DNA from: Anaerolineaceae bacterium UBA1415
Lineage (GTDB): Bacteria; Chloroflexota; Anaerolineae; Anaerolineales; Anaerolineaceae
Direction of reading: 5' to 3'
DNA: 30,894 nucleotides
NCBI GenBank assembly: GCA_002305635.1
Contig: DBPR01000016.1
Coordinates: 61,414 to 92,307, forward strand
Position numbers and translations under genes: made by a program. The notes below the pieces were generated by a model, which did no database searches, had not been told where the DNA came from, and saw only the letters and a program-made list of their open reading frames with translations. This document shows, piece after piece, positions 7,227 to 18,000 of this stretch (positions within the stretch are counted from its first letter, which is position 1; every line of letters begins with the position of its first letter).

Positions 7227-8834
7227 ATGAAAAAAGCTTATCAGGATCTGCTTGAAAACAAGCACATTGGAACATTCTTTATTTTACTTTTTTTTATTCT
7301 GATCAGTTTCCATATCTTAACCGATTCAAACCCCGGCTTCAACCCTCCCGGCAGAGACGGCGGGTTTTTCCTTTACGTTGGCAAAGCGCTGCGTTCAGGT
7401 GCGACTTTATATAAAGACATCTGGGACTCAAAAGGACCGATCATCTTTTGGATCAATGCGCTTGGGGTTGGTTCTGATTATTCCCGTTGGGGGCTGTACC
7501 TGATCCAGGTGTTGTTTTCCTTTGCTGCTTTGGTATTGATTTATTTCTCGCTAAAAAAAGTTTATCGCCCCATGACAGCCCTTTTAAGCGCCATACTTGG
7601 CAGCTACCTGCTCAAGATCGTGATCGGGCCCGGCAACTCGACTGAAGAATTTTCTTTATTGTTTACCTGGATAGCCATTTTCGCCTTGGTATTGTTGATT
7701 GATAACCCAACTAAGAGCTTTTGGCCTTTTTTTCTGATGGGCGCCAGCCTGATCATCAACTTTCTTTTACGGGCGAACAACATCGGTACGGTTTCCATGG
7801 CACTGCTAAGCGGCATGATATTCATCTTCACCAAACGCGAAGAGGCAAGCCTGTGGAAGCCAATACTCTTCACCCTGGCAGGCGTACTCGCCATCGCCCT
7901 CCCCGTAAGCCTGTATTTGGTCATCAAAGGCACCTTCACTGCAATGATCGATGCCGCTTTTATCTACAATTATTTCTACTCGACCGTACGCGGTCAGGCC
8001 TTCAGCAACAGCCTGCAACCTGCCATCAAGATATTTGATTGGTGGTTTTACATTTTTGGCTTCATCTGGTTAGTGGCGATCATCTTTTTTGTATACGATC
8101 TCATCAAAAAGCGGTTTTCCCCCTTTCTCCTCTTAACTATTCTGGCCTTTCCGCTTGAGATCATCATGAGCTCCATTTCCGGTCGAGGCTTCAGACACTA
8201 TTTCATCTGCTGGATTCCCGCATTGACCCTGCTTTCCGCTTTTGCTTTTTCCATCATCCAGCGGGAGGTCATCAGCAGCCATTTTTCAGAATTGGTCGAA
8301 AAGAAGAGATTTGCTTTGGCTGCATTGATCCTGTTGGTGATCACGATCATTCCCTATCATCAGTCCAGTTACGATGGTATTCGCTATATTCGTTCCAGCA
8401 TACTTTACCCGGATTGGACGAATGACTATGTTGAACCAACCGCCCGGGTCATTGCCGGCTTGACAGATGAGCAGGATAAGGTATTGGTGTTTGGCGGGCA
8501 AGCTGGGATCAACATGATGGCAAAACGAGACTCCATTAATGCCGCCCTTTTTTACCCGGCCATTAATAATTCTGAAATAGGTCTGAAGATCCAAATTGCT
8601 TTTTTTGAAACGCTTGTTGCTGAGAAACCAAGTCTCATCATTGACGGACATGCTTTTTTAATCCAGCGTCTACCAGCAATTGACCCGGAAGACAGAGCGA
8701 ACCAAAGATTTACAACCAGCTTCTCCGAAAATCTTGATGAAGTTCTTCAATGGATCAACGAAAATTATGTAAGATATGAGCAAGTTGACGATTACATCAT
8801 TTATCGTTACGTTGGGGAAGAGAACAAGCCTTAG
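7227..8834 (+). CDS. Polytopic membrane glycosyltransferase, GT39/ArnT-like
   Basis: This is a membrane protein of about 535 residues with about ten hydrophobic segments, the first at residues 15-30. After it, a periplasmic-type loop contains GRDGGFFLYVGKALRSG and the DSKGP motif, which corresponds to the acidic loop and D-K-P-P-like region of GT-C glycosyltransferases (PMT, ArnT family). These enzymes transfer a sugar from a polyprenyl-phosphate donor to protein, lipid or glycan on the outer face of the membrane. ATG 7227 is preferred over 7215 because GGGAAG precedes it and 7215 has no ribosome site. The soluble C-terminal tail includes a predicted alpha/beta segment (KVLVFGGQAGINMMAKR). 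The gene is convergent with the next one, with four bases between the stops. The acceptor is unknown. Confidence 0.75.
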   Translation: MKKAYQDLLENKHIGTFFILLFFILISFHILTDSNPGFNPPGRDGGFFLYVGKALRSGATLYKDIWDSKGPIIFWINALGVGSDYSRWGLYLIQVLFSFAALVLIYFSLKKVYRPMTALLSAILGSYLLKIVIGPGNSTEEFSLLFTWIAIFALVLLIDNPTKSFWPFFLMGASLIINFLLRANNIGTVSMALLSGMIFIFTKREEASLWKPILFTLAGVLAIALPVSLYLVIKGTFTAMIDAAFIYNYFYSTVRGQAFSNSLQPAIKIFDWWFYIFGFIWLVAIIFFVYDLIKKRFSPFLLLTILAFPLEIIMSSISGRGFRHYFICWIPALTLLSAFAFSIIQREVISSHFSELVEKKRFALAALILLVITIIPYHQSSYDGIRYIRSSILYPDWTNDYVEPTARVIAGLTDEQDKVLVFGGQAGINMMAKRDSINAALFYPAINNSEIGLKIQIAFFETLVAEKPSLIIDGHAFLIQRLPAIDPEDRANQRFTTSFSENLDEVLQWINENYVRYEQVDDYIIYRYVGEENKP

Positions 8835-8838
8835 ACTG

Positions 8839-10212
8839 TCAGCCTAAGATACCCTCGTCAGAAAGCGCACCGAAGGCATAGCGGGCGTTGAAGTCAAAAG
8901 ACCAGCCGGTCTGGCGGGTATATTCAGGGTTGCGTTCATAACGTCCAAAGACCATCACCCGTGCTTTGGAGCGTAACCGACCAAAACGGCTCAAGGAGGG
9001 TGTCGAGGTGATCAGATTCCGGAACGTACCACTGTTGATATAGTACTTCTCTACTCCATCTTTAACCTTCAATAACTCGACTTCCGGCAAGTGGGTATGC
9101 CCGGAAACGACACATTTAATCGGAGAGTCATCTTTTCGCATGCATTCTTCCCTCAGGATCATGCTCAAATTATTTGGGATCTTTGTACGTCTGGATATCG
9201 GGTTCATAAGCGTTCTGATCGTCCAGAATGGCAGGCCTTTTCGCCACAAACGGGTTCGCAAAACAGAATTAAGGGTAAAAGCTTTTGCACCTTTGATATT
9301 TCCAAAAGAGATCAAATTTTTGCCCACGTGCTGGTTCAGGGCCAGGTTATCAAAAAGTTTCAGCATGACAGGCTCGATAAGTGTCCAGACCTCATTTTTG
9401 CTCAACCCAGGTGTGGAAAAAAGGAAATTGAGCAAAGCGTTGGAAGGCCTGACGTTGTCAAAGTCCATCAAGCGCTCGTACATGGTCATCAATTCCGGCT
9501 TCGACAGGATCGTGGCGTCACTGTAATGCTCGCGATAAAGTAAAGGCAGCTTTGAGGCGATTTCTGAAGTCACAATATCACCCAGAACCGGAGCGTCATA
9601 ATAACTTTTTTCAATTTTGGTTGGTATCTCATCCCAGGTGCGCAGATCGGCACTGAAATTGGACTTGTCATATTCATGGCCATGCCGGATCAGCGCCAGC
9701 GGATCACCATTCTCATAATAAACATACTGGTTCTGAAAAAAGTCACCGGTTGGCTCAAGATTTAACAATTCCTGCACTCTTTTTCTGACATTCAGGCTCG
9801 AATTTGCCAGGCGGTCATGGTTGCCTGGCACGAAGTGGATATGAACGGGTAATTGGAAATAATCACCCAAACGCCCAAATACCGCCAGCGTGGCTGCAAT
9901 CCTTTCATCTCTGGCAATGCTATCGATCACCTCCAGAAGGCGTTTTTCAGCCTCATTGCCATCGCGGATCTCATCATTATGCAGGTAGGGTTTGAGATGA
10001 TCCTTATGCCAAAGAGCCGAACGGGTGATTTCAAAAATATCCCCGGCTAAAACCAAATCAATTTCTTTGATTGTGCTTTCCCGAATAAACTCTCTGATTT
10101 CCTTAAAATAGGTACTGTAAACCTCAGAAGGAAGATTATGGTTGTATTTATACCCATTAAGACTATTGCCGCTCGAATCAGCAAAATGAAGGTCAGACAT
10201 GACAATTAACAT
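8839..10212 (-). CDS. Calcineurin-like metallophosphoesterase
   Basis: This 457-residue protein has the complete metallophosphoesterase motif set: SDLHF near residue 6, AGDIFE, PGNHDRL, RHGHEYD and a late SGHTHLP. These supply the residues that bind two metal ions. The start at 10212 is kept because the first strand LIVMSDLH needs those residues, although no clear ribosome site is visible. The region between the GNHD and GHTH motifs is unusually long and contains an insertion of about 200 residues with no recognised domain. The substrate cannot be told from sequence. The gene follows the propeller gene by 68 bases on the same strand, so the two may be co-transcribed. Confidence 0.85.
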   Translation of the reverse strand: MLIVMSDLHFADSSGNSLNGYKYNHNLPSEVYSTYFKEIREFIRESTIKEIDLVLAGDIFEITRSALWHKDHLKPYLHNDEIRDGNEAEKRLLEVIDSIARDERIAATLAVFGRLGDYFQLPVHIHFVPGNHDRLANSSLNVRKRVQELLNLEPTGDFFQNQYVYYENGDPLALIRHGHEYDKSNFSADLRTWDEIPTKIEKSYYDAPVLGDIVTSEIASKLPLLYREHYSDATILSKPELMTMYERLMDFDNVRPSNALLNFLFSTPGLSKNEVWTLIEPVMLKLFDNLALNQHVGKNLISFGNIKGAKAFTLNSVLRTRLWRKGLPFWTIRTLMNPISRRTKIPNNLSMILREECMRKDDSPIKCVVSGHTHLPEVELLKVKDGVEKYYINSGTFRNLITSTPSLSRFGRLRSKARVMVFGRYERNPEYTRQTGWSFDFNARYAFGALSDEGILG

Positions 10213-10280
10213 AATTTCTTAAACCGGATTCTTTATATCACGAAAGAAAATAAATGTAGGTTTTGAACTTAAATTTTTGT

Positions 10281-12440
10281 TTAAGGAATCGTAAAGATAT
10301 CCGCGCCTGCTTCTCTGCTACCAACCAACAATCGTTCCGGATCTATTGGCAGAAAGATCAAGGTTTGGTAATGCCAGGGCTCTTCCGTTTGATACCCAAT
10401 CCAGGTGTCGCCGCAGTCGCTGCTGATGAAATACTCGCCTACCCCACCGGCAGCCAAACGGCAGGTCTCGCCAGATTGCGTTATGCTGAGAACATCCTGT
10501 TCGGTTTGCATTTTGAGTTCCCAGTCTTCAACACCTGGAACCCAGCGGTAAATTCCATTTTCAGCAGCCGCAAAAAGATGATCTTCAATAACATAAAAAG
10601 AATTAATACGAATTCTTCCAATCTTACTATCCTGAGCCTGCCAGGCAGAACCGTCAAAGGCCAAAAGCTGGCAATCATTGTCGATCGAACAGACGGAAGC
10701 GTAGAGCAGCTCGTTTTCTGGATTTTTCGCCAGATCAAGAACTTGTCCCTCAGTAATTCCAATCAATTCCCAATTTTTTTCTACGCGTAAATAAGCGCCG
10801 CTGCCGTGGCTCAGTAGATACAACCTACCATCGATCATCTTAATGCTGCGTGGGATCACCTGATTCACTTCCTGGCCATCAACGGAAACGAATTGTTCCT
10901 CAAAGCGGGGTTGAACCATTTCCATCGACAGCCCGACTTCATCGCCATAACGCCCAAGCCAGTTCTGATCGAGTTTGTTTTCAGAAGCAGGCAAGTCAAT
11001 TTTCTCCCACTCGCTGCCGTCAAATTCGTAGAGTGCTTGTTCAGTAAGCGCGTACAGCGCATCGCTGTCGCTTGCCAGATCGAGCAGGGCTTTATCTTCC
11101 AGTGCTGGCGCAAATTCCTGCCAGTCCAAACCGTCCTGGTCGAGTGAATAGATTCCCATCCCAAAAACCGCCGCCAGTTGCCTGTCCTGTGCCGGATAAT
11201 AAAGATAAGAACTGATCGGGTTGAGGCTCAAATTGCCCATCACGCCCACCCAACCCGAGCCGTAATTGGCTGATCGAAAAATACCGTTGCTTTCCGTGGC
11301 AGCATACCAGCGTTGTGTTGACCCATCGGTGACCAGAAAATCATAAATCCTTTGTCCCGCCAGGCCGCGCGGCACCCAACTTTGCGCGAAATCATCAGAA
11401 GTGTAAAGACCATTCCCATAAGTACAGGCAAAAACGCGCTTTTGGTTTCTGCCAAAGGGATCCAGGTAGGTTCTGAATACTTTGGCATCGCTCGGTATGC
11501 CTGAGCGCGCGTTGACCCAGCTCGAGCCGCCATTCCAGCTGCGATAGATCGCTTCGCCGTGCCAGGTTCCGGCATAGATCAGGCCCGGATAAGCCGGATC
11601 AAGCGCTAAGCTACGAGCTGAATAATCAGAATAAACGCCATTATTAATTGCAAAAAAGCTCGCGCCAGCGTTCGTGCTTTTGTAAAATCCATGCTCGTGG
11701 GCCGTTAGGTAAAGTTCGTTTGAATTGAGAGGATTGACATCGATATCGTAAAAGTAGTCCGGTGTGTCAAAGTGATCGCCTGTATAAATCAGGGTCCAAT
11801 TGGCACCGGAGTTGATCGACCTGTAAACATATCCCATTAGGCTGCCTTCCCGACGCGTGGCGATGTATATCACGTTTGGGTTATTAACATCGATCTCGAT
11901 GTCATAAACGATATCAATCCCCGACAGTCCCGTGTTGATCGGGAACCAACTCTCTGCCGCATTCATCGTTTTATAGATGCCGCCTTTATAAGTGCCAGCG
12001 TAAACAATGTTTGAATTAGTTGGGTGGCTTGCCAAAGACTGGATATTCAGTACTGCAAGACCCTTGCTTTTTCGATACCAGCTCCATCCTTTATCGTAAC
12101 TTTTGTAAACACCGCTTTGAAAATGGCCGGCGTAGATGTTGTCATCCTGGTTTGGATCAACCACTAAAGAGGTAAACGTTCCACCGATTGGGCCAACCGG
12201 CGTCTCAACCACAGGGGTTGGGCTGGGCAGCGGCGTAGGCGTTTTGGTTGGGATTGGGGTTTTTGTTGGCGTTGGTGTGCTGCTTGGCGTGGGTTGTTTG
12301 TAGAGAAGCGGCAAGAAGTTGCGTTGACTAAAAACAGTGTCAATATCGTTGGCAGACGAGGGATTCGATAGAATCGTGAATAATGCTACCACAGCCAGCA
12401 GGCAAAAAATAAACAACCAATAAACTCTATCTTGTCGCAT
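10281..12440 (-). CDS. Secreted beta-propeller (BNR/photosystem-assembly-like) protein
   Basis: This exported protein of about 719 residues starts at ATG 12440, preferred over 12476 because GTGGGGAAC precedes it and the N-terminus becomes a normal signal (MRQDR then a hydrophobic stretch of about 18 residues). A Pro-Thr linker (repeated TPTPTKTP pattern) follows. Next come many copies of a propeller blade pattern such as IYAGTYKGGIYKTMNAAESW and IYRSWNGGSSW, alternating with the hydrophobic FYDIDVNPLNSNELY type, as in sialidase-like and YCF48-like propellers. No catalytic motif of a glycosidase is seen. The likely role is binding or a structural role on the cell surface. Asp-box-like turns are visible but the substrate is unknown. 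Confidence 0.8.
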   Translation of the reverse strand: MRQDRVYWLFIFCLLAVVALFTILSNPSSANDIDTVFSQRNFLPLLYKQPTPSSTPTPTKTPIPTKTPTPLPSPTPVVETPVGPIGGTFTSLVVDPNQDDNIYAGHFQSGVYKSYDKGWSWYRKSKGLAVLNIQSLASHPTNSNIVYAGTYKGGIYKTMNAAESWFPINTGLSGIDIVYDIEIDVNNPNVIYIATRREGSLMGYVYRSINSGANWTLIYTGDHFDTPDYFYDIDVNPLNSNELYLTAHEHGFYKSTNAGASFFAINNGVYSDYSARSLALDPAYPGLIYAGTWHGEAIYRSWNGGSSWVNARSGIPSDAKVFRTYLDPFGRNQKRVFACTYGNGLYTSDDFAQSWVPRGLAGQRIYDFLVTDGSTQRWYAATESNGIFRSANYGSGWVGVMGNLSLNPISSYLYYPAQDRQLAAVFGMGIYSLDQDGLDWQEFAPALEDKALLDLASDSDALYALTEQALYEFDGSEWEKIDLPASENKLDQNWLGRYGDEVGLSMEMVQPRFEEQFVSVDGQEVNQVIPRSIKMIDGRLYLLSHGSGAYLRVEKNWELIGITEGQVLDLAKNPENELLYASVCSIDNDCQLLAFDGSAWQAQDSKIGRIRINSFYVIEDHLFAAAENGIYRWVPGVEDWELKMQTEQDVLSITQSGETCRLAAGGVGEYFISSDCGDTWIGYQTEEPWHYQTLIFLPIDPERLLVGSREAGADIFTIP

Positions 12441-12516
12441 AAAAAACGTTCCCCACTTAATAGGTACATTTTCCATGCCAGGGCAATGATTTGTCAGCCA
12501 GGAATCGCGTTTTAAT

Positions 12517-12560
12517 AAAAAAGCCCGCTCATTGCTGTTTAACCTCGAGCGAGCTTTTTT
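12517..12560 (-). terminator. Rho-independent terminator after ltaE
   Basis: On the minus strand a stem AAGCTCGCTC pairs with GAGCGGGCTT (one mismatch) around a 15-base loop and is followed by a T run. It lies just past the ltaE stop, ending the ileS operon. Its A-rich start means it could also act in the opposite direction, though no plus-strand gene ends nearby. Confidence 0.85.
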
Positions 12561-12578
12561 AATAATTGAACACTTCAG

Positions 12579-13622
12579 CTATGCCAGGATTTCCCGCATT
12601 GCCCTCAAAAAAGCCTCGACATCGTAATCATCGATATCACGATGCGTAACCAGGCGTATCTCGTCTTTTCCAGGAGCCATGAGCAGGAAACCGCGTTCTT
12701 TCATTCCCGCGATCAATTCATTTACACCCAGGCTGGCCTGGGACGTTAACCTGAAGAAAACCATGTTGGTATTGGGCGAGCCTTTGGTCAGTTCAAGGCC
12801 CGGGATTTCCACCAAGCCCTCTGCCAGCTGCCTGGCGCGGCGGTGATCATCAGCCAAACGTTCGACCATCGATTCCAGCGCGACAATCCCAGCAGCCGCG
12901 ATGACACCCGCCTGGCGCATGCCGCCTCCCAGCATCTTACGCAAACGGCGGCATTTTTCAATAAAATCCTTCGGGCCGCATAAGACCGAACCCACTGGTG
13001 CGCACAAGCCCTTGCTCAGGCAAAAAGTAACGCTTTGCGAAGCTTTCACTAATCTTGCGGGTTCAACGTCCAGTTCAATCGCAGCGTTAAAAATCCTTGC
13101 GCCATCGACATGGAAGTGTAAACCAAGTTCACCAGCCAGCAAGCCGATCTCATCCATATAGCTCACCGGCAAAGTTTTGCCTCCACAGGCATTTTGCGTG
13201 TTTTCAATGATCACCATTTTCGAAATTGGCTCATGGATATCCAAGGGATTGCGCATGGCATTGCGGATATCATCCGGTGCCAGGCTTCCGTCTTCCTGAT
13301 TTGGGATCGTGTTGATCACAACCCCACCCAGCGCGGAAACGCCGCCAGCCTCATGCAAAAAAGTGTGACCCTGGGTGCCCATGATGGCTTCGTCCCCGCG
13401 TCCGCAAACTGCCAGCACGGCCAAGAGGTTACCCATCGTTCCAGAGCTCACAAAAAGCCCGGCTTCCTTGCCCATCATACGCGCGGCCTTTTCCTGTAAA
13501 CGCGCGACCGTTGGGTCTTCGCCGTAAACATCATCCCCCACCGGAGCTGCTGCCATGGCGGCCCTCATTTCCGATGTCGGATGCGTTACAGTGTCAGATC
13601 GAAAATCTACATATTTTTTCAT
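12579..13622 (-). CDS. ltaE: Low-specificity threonine aldolase
   Basis: This 347-residue PLP enzyme splits threonine or allo-threonine to glycine and acetaldehyde. Visible features are DFRSDTVTHPT at the N-terminus, GDDVYGEDPT near 29-38, SSGTMGNLLA near 59-68, the cofactor-pocket Asp173 in HVDGAR, and Lys204 in CLSKGLCAPVGS, which forms the Schiff base. Length is normal. The start lies one base from the rluD stop, so it is the last gene of the T-box-controlled operon with ileS, lspA and rluD. It is followed by a strong terminator. Presence of a threonine-degrading enzyme in an isoleucine-responsive operon is unusual. The enzyme may also use other 3-hydroxy amino acids. Confidence 0.93.
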   Translation of the reverse strand: MKKYVDFRSDTVTHPTSEMRAAMAAAPVGDDVYGEDPTVARLQEKAARMMGKEAGLFVSSGTMGNLLAVLAVCGRGDEAIMGTQGHTFLHEAGGVSALGGVVINTIPNQEDGSLAPDDIRNAMRNPLDIHEPISKMVIIENTQNACGGKTLPVSYMDEIGLLAGELGLHFHVDGARIFNAAIELDVEPARLVKASQSVTFCLSKGLCAPVGSVLCGPKDFIEKCRRLRKMLGGGMRQAGVIAAAGIVALESMVERLADDHRRARQLAEGLVEIPGLELTKGSPNTNMVFFRLTSQASLGVNELIAGMKERGFLLMAPGKDEIRLVTHRDIDDYDVEAFLRAMREILA

Positions 13623-13623
13623 A

Positions 13624-14547
13624 TCACTTACTTTCCAATTGTTCTAAAACATGTTGAAGGTCCTGCGGAAGCGGCGCCTCAAACCGTCGCTCTTCTTTCT
13701 CACCCAACAATCTGATGCTCAAACCGCTGGCATGCAGGAAGAAGCGCTCCAGATCAAGGCTTGGTTTTCGCCTCCCATAGACGCGGTCCCCCACCACAGG
13801 GCAGCCGATAAAAGCCATATGCACCCTGATCTGATGGGTGCGTCCTGTCAGCAAGTCAGCTTCCACCAGGGTATGATTCGCAAAATTCTTTCTGGTGAAA
13901 TATTCCGTGACAGCCTTGCGCCCTTTTTCGCCATAAGTGACCGCCATGCGCTGGCGGATCTTCTCGTCACGGCCGATTCGGGTTTCAATTCTGCCAGTTG
14001 GCGTGGGTGGCGTCCCATCCAACAAAGCCAGGTAGCTTTTTTGCACTTTACGCGATTTAAACTGCCTGACCAGCCACTCATAAGCTGCCTGCCTGCGCGC
14101 CACGATCATCACACCCGAGGTTTCCTTGTCAAGACGATGGACGATACCAGGCCGTTTTGGCTCACCAACCTGTGCGATCTCAGGCCAGTGGTAGATCAGG
14201 GCGTTGACGAGTGTATTCTTATTGTGCCCGGCTCCCGGATGCACCACCAGGCCAGCCGGTTTGTTGAGCACGATCACATTTTCGTCCTCATAGAGGACGT
14301 CCAGTTCCATCGCCTGCTTTTTTAATTCATCCTCTGGCTCAAAGATCAAAACGGTTTCAACCCGATCGCCCTGCTCCAGTTTTTGGGCAGGCTTGCTGAC
14401 AACTTTGCCATTTAGCCTGACCTCGCCATTGGCGATCATTTCCTGCAGCTTCGCGCGGGATAACTGGCTGATCTGCTTAGCCAGAAATTTATCCAGACGC
14501 ACCGCGCCCTCACCCGCGTAGACCAGGTGAATGGGTTCAGTCCTCAT
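13624..14547 (-). CDS. rluD: RluA/RluD-family 23S rRNA pseudouridine synthase
   Basis: This is a 307-residue enzyme. The N-terminal S4 RNA-binding domain occupies roughly residues 14-75 (LDKFLAKQISQLSRAKLQEMI). The catalytic motif HRLDKETSG has Asp140. Typical flanking segments NKPAGLVVHP and GRTHQIRVHM are present. Length and S4 domain fit the RluD type, which modifies helix 69 of 23S rRNA, but RluC-like specificity cannot be excluded. The start overlaps the end of lspA by eleven bases. lspA-rluD is a common bacterial gene pair. Confidence 0.92.
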   Translation of the reverse strand: MRTEPIHLVYAGEGAVRLDKFLAKQISQLSRAKLQEMIANGEVRLNGKVVSKPAQKLEQGDRVETVLIFEPEDELKKQAMELDVLYEDENVIVLNKPAGLVVHPGAGHNKNTLVNALIYHWPEIAQVGEPKRPGIVHRLDKETSGVMIVARRQAAYEWLVRQFKSRKVQKSYLALLDGTPPTPTGRIETRIGRDEKIRQRMAVTYGEKGRKAVTEYFTRKNFANHTLVEADLLTGRTHQIRVHMAFIGCPVVGDRVYGRRKPSLDLERFFLHASGLSIRLLGEKEERRFEAPLPQDLQHVLEQLESK

Positions 14548-15049
14548 GATTCTCCTCGGATTGTTCGGGTTCAGCCTTTTGCTTTCTTTCCTGTAAATAC
14601 AGTCCCAAAAGCATCACGCCAACTCCAACCGTAACCGCCGAATCAGCGACATTAAAAACCGGAAAACGGCCGACAGCAATAAAGTCGGTAACATAACCTT
14701 GCGTGATCCGATCGATGATATTGCCGATCGCGCCGCCTAACATCATCGCCAGGCTGACGCGAAAGAGGACGGGCTCCTGCAGCGACCTAAAGTAAACCCA
14801 GATCAGCAGCAGCGATATCAGGACAGAAACGACGAACAATATCTGACTGGCGTTTTGAAAGAGCCCAAAAGCCGCGCCGGTATTCTTCCAAAAAGTGAAT
14901 CGGAAAAAGGGCGCCAGAAAGCTAATCGGGTAAACTTCCTCTCCCAGTGAAATATTCTGTTCGACCAGACCCTTCGTCCACTGGTCAAGCGCTATTACTG
15001 CCCCTGCAATGCCAAGGAGCAGGAGCAGGTCACGGACCTTAATTTTCAT
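14537..15049 (-). CDS. lspA: Lipoprotein signal peptidase II
   Basis: This is a 170-residue inner-membrane aspartyl protease that removes the signal peptide of lipoproteins. Four hydrophobic segments are visible. The conserved blocks NTGAAFGLF (56-64), GNIIDRITQGYVTDF and FNVADSAVTVG carry catalytic Asp122 and Asp136. The C-terminal tail is charged (Glu/Lys/Gln). The ATG overlaps the ileS stop by one base (TAATG), which implies coupling. At least one lipoprotein substrate candidate is present in this window (22159-23085). Confidence 0.95.
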   Translation of the reverse strand: MKIKVRDLLLLLGIAGAVIALDQWTKGLVEQNISLGEEVYPISFLAPFFRFTFWKNTGAAFGLFQNASQILFVVSVLISLLLIWVYFRSLQEPVLFRVSLAMMLGGAIGNIIDRITQGYVTDFIAVGRFPVFNVADSAVTVGVGVMLLGLYLQERKQKAEPEQSEENHED

Positions 15050-18000
15050 TAATGACTCCCTTGTTTCTTGAGTTGAAGCCGTAACTCTTCACCATCAAAA
15101 CGATCCTCGAGAACGTCAGTACCATCCAACATTGCGGCTTCAATGCTGACTGCCAGTGTTTCGTTGGCGATGTAGTCCTGGAAGACCTCGATCGCCCTTG
15201 TAAGCACCTCAGTTGCCTGGTATTTGATCTCGATCCGATCCGAGATCTCCAATCCGCTGTTCTTGCGCAGATCCTGCACGCGGCGCACAAATTCGCGCGC
15301 CAGGCCTTCATGGATCAGCTCAGGCGTCAGAGTTGTCACCAAAGCAGCCATGTACGCGCCCTCAGAGGCGACCTCATATCCCTCTCTCGAGGCAGTATGC
15401 ACTTCAACCTCATCTGGCAGGATTTCATAATACTTTCCATCCAGCTGCACAACAAGATTCATTCCATCCAGGAGTTTGAGCGCACTCTCCTGAGCGGGAA
15501 GCTCAAGGATCGCCTGTCGGACCCTCGGGCTGAGATTTCGGTATTTCTGACCAAGTTGTTTCGGCAAAGGATTCAGGCTGTAGGTCACCGTTTCTTCGCT
15601 GCCAGCCAACAAGCGCACCTGCTTCACGTTCAGTTCATCTTCAAGAATATCCCGGAAGCGAGAGATCACTTCGCCCTCTTCCATTCTGCCAACCGCGAAG
15701 GCTGCCTCGGAAAGGGGCTGCCGTACTTTAATATTGGATTTATTACGCGCGGCATGCCCTAACGAAGCCAGTTTCATGACGACGTTCATGTCCGCGTTCA
15801 GTTTTTCGTTGATCAGGTTTTCATTCACCCTGGGCCACTCTGCCAGATGCACCGAGATGGGCGCTTTCTCATCCACAGAACAGACCAGATTGCGATAGAT
15901 CGTTTCTGCCATAAAAGGCATGGTCGGGGCGATCAGTTTGCTGACCGTCACCAGAGCCTTATACAAGGTCTCGTAAGCCGCTGCTTTATCAGCATCCGAT
16001 TCACTCTTCCAGAAACGGCGTCGTGAGCGGCGCAGATACCAGTTGGAAAGCTGGTCAACAAAGCCTTCGATCGGTCGGGTCGCGCCGACAACATCGTAAT
16101 TCTCGTAAGCCTGAGTCACGTCACGCACAAGCGTCTCAAGCGAGGAAAGCAGCCAGTCGTCCAGTTCTGAAAACTGCGGAATTACGAGGGAATCCGGCGT
16201 CCATTTGTCGAGATTGGCATAGGTGACGAAGAAGGAATAGGTATTCCAGAGCGTCAGCATGAAGCTCCGCACAACCTCACCCACGAGGTCCTTGCTAAAG
16301 CGGCGTTCGTTTCCTGGAGGGCTGGAGGTGTACATATACCAGCGCATCGGGTCGGCGCCATATTCATCGATCACTTCCCACGGATCGACCACGTTACCGC
16401 GTGATTTTGACATTTTTTGCCCGGTATCATCTAAGATCAACCCCAGACAGATCACATTTTTATAAGCGATACTGTCAAAAGCGAGCGTCCCGATCGCATG
16501 CAGCGAATAGAACCAACCTCTGGTCTGGTCAACGGCTTCACAAATGAAATCAGCCGGATATTGCGCTTTAAAATCCTCAAGGTTTTCAAAGGGATAGTGC
16601 CATTGAGCGTAAGGCATCGCGCCGGAATCGAACCAAACATCGATTAGCTCGACCACGCGCTGCATCTTGCCGTGCCCACAGGAGGGACAGGTAAAGTGGA
16701 TATCATCCACATAGGGGCGGTGCAGTTCAAGCTCGCTTTGGTCCGAACCGGTCAACTGGCTCAATTCTTCTCGCGAGCCGACACAAACCTGATGCCTACA
16801 GTCAGGACATTCCCAAACCGGCAGCGGCGTGCCCCAGTATCGGTTGCGCCCCAAAGCCCAGTCAATATTATTCGCAAGCCAGTTGCCAAAGCGGCCGTTC
16901 TTAATATGTTCCGGCACCCAGTTGATCTCCTGATTGAGCTCAACCATACGCTCTTTCTTGACACTGGTGCGAATGAACCAGGTCGGACGCGCCATATAGA
17001 GCAAAGGTGTCTTACAGCGCCAGCAGAAGGGATAGGTATGTGTGATCTTGCCAGTATCAAAAAGCAAGCCGCGGGAATCCAGCTCTTTCATGATGCTCGG
17101 ATCAGCGTCTTTGACGAATACCCCAGCCCAGGGCTGGATCGCTGACAGGAATCTGCCTTCATCGTTGATCGTCAGGATCATTGGCAGGTCATATTCTTTT
17201 GCGACTTCCATGTCTTCCATACCAAAGGCCGGCGCGATATGCACCAAACCAGTACCATCTTCTGTGGTCACATAATCCGCGTTGACGATGTAATGAGCTG
17301 GTTTATCCACAGGGACGTAGGTAAATAGCGGCGCGTACTTCTTGCCCTTCAGGGATTTGCCCTTGATGGTTTTCAAAACCTTGTATGGGCGATCGCCAAA
17401 GGTCTTCTCAAGCAGCTCTTTCGCCAGGATTAATTTTTCCTGGCCCAAACCTTCCAAAGTCACCAAAACATATTCCACATCAGGATGCGCGGCCACCGCC
17501 ACGTTGCCAGGCAGCGTCCACGGGGTTGTCGTCCAAACCAGCAGGCTGGTATCAGCCTCATCCACCAGCGGGAAACGCACATAGATGCTCGGGTCATCGG
17601 TATCTTCATAGCCCAAAGCGACCTCATGGTCCGAAAGCGGCGTGCCGCAGCGAGGGCAATAAGGCACGACCTTATGCCCCTGATAGAGCAGCTTTTTGTC
17701 CCACATGGATTTGAGCAGCCACCAAACCGACTCGATGTAATCGTCGGTATAGGTGATGTAAGCCCGGTCAAGGTCAACCCAATAGCCAATGCGATCGGTC
17801 ATCCGCTCCCAGTCCTGAATGCGGGAGAAGGCAGATTCACGACAAAGCTTATTAAATTCCGCGATGCCATATTCCTCGATCTGGCTTTTTTGCGTGAAAC
17901 CCAGCTGTTTTTCGACCTCGATCTCCACAGGCAGACCGTGGGTATCCCAACCACCGCGGCGGTCAACAAAGTATCCCTGCATTGTCTTATAGCGCGGGAA

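Noticed and set aside
8830..8850. Possible terminator between the glycosyltransferase and phosphoesterase stops
   Set aside because: Only a 5-bp stem without a T run; cannot be supported.
13651..14325. Plus-strand open frame (224 codons) over rluD
   Set aside because: Shadow of rluD; no domain.
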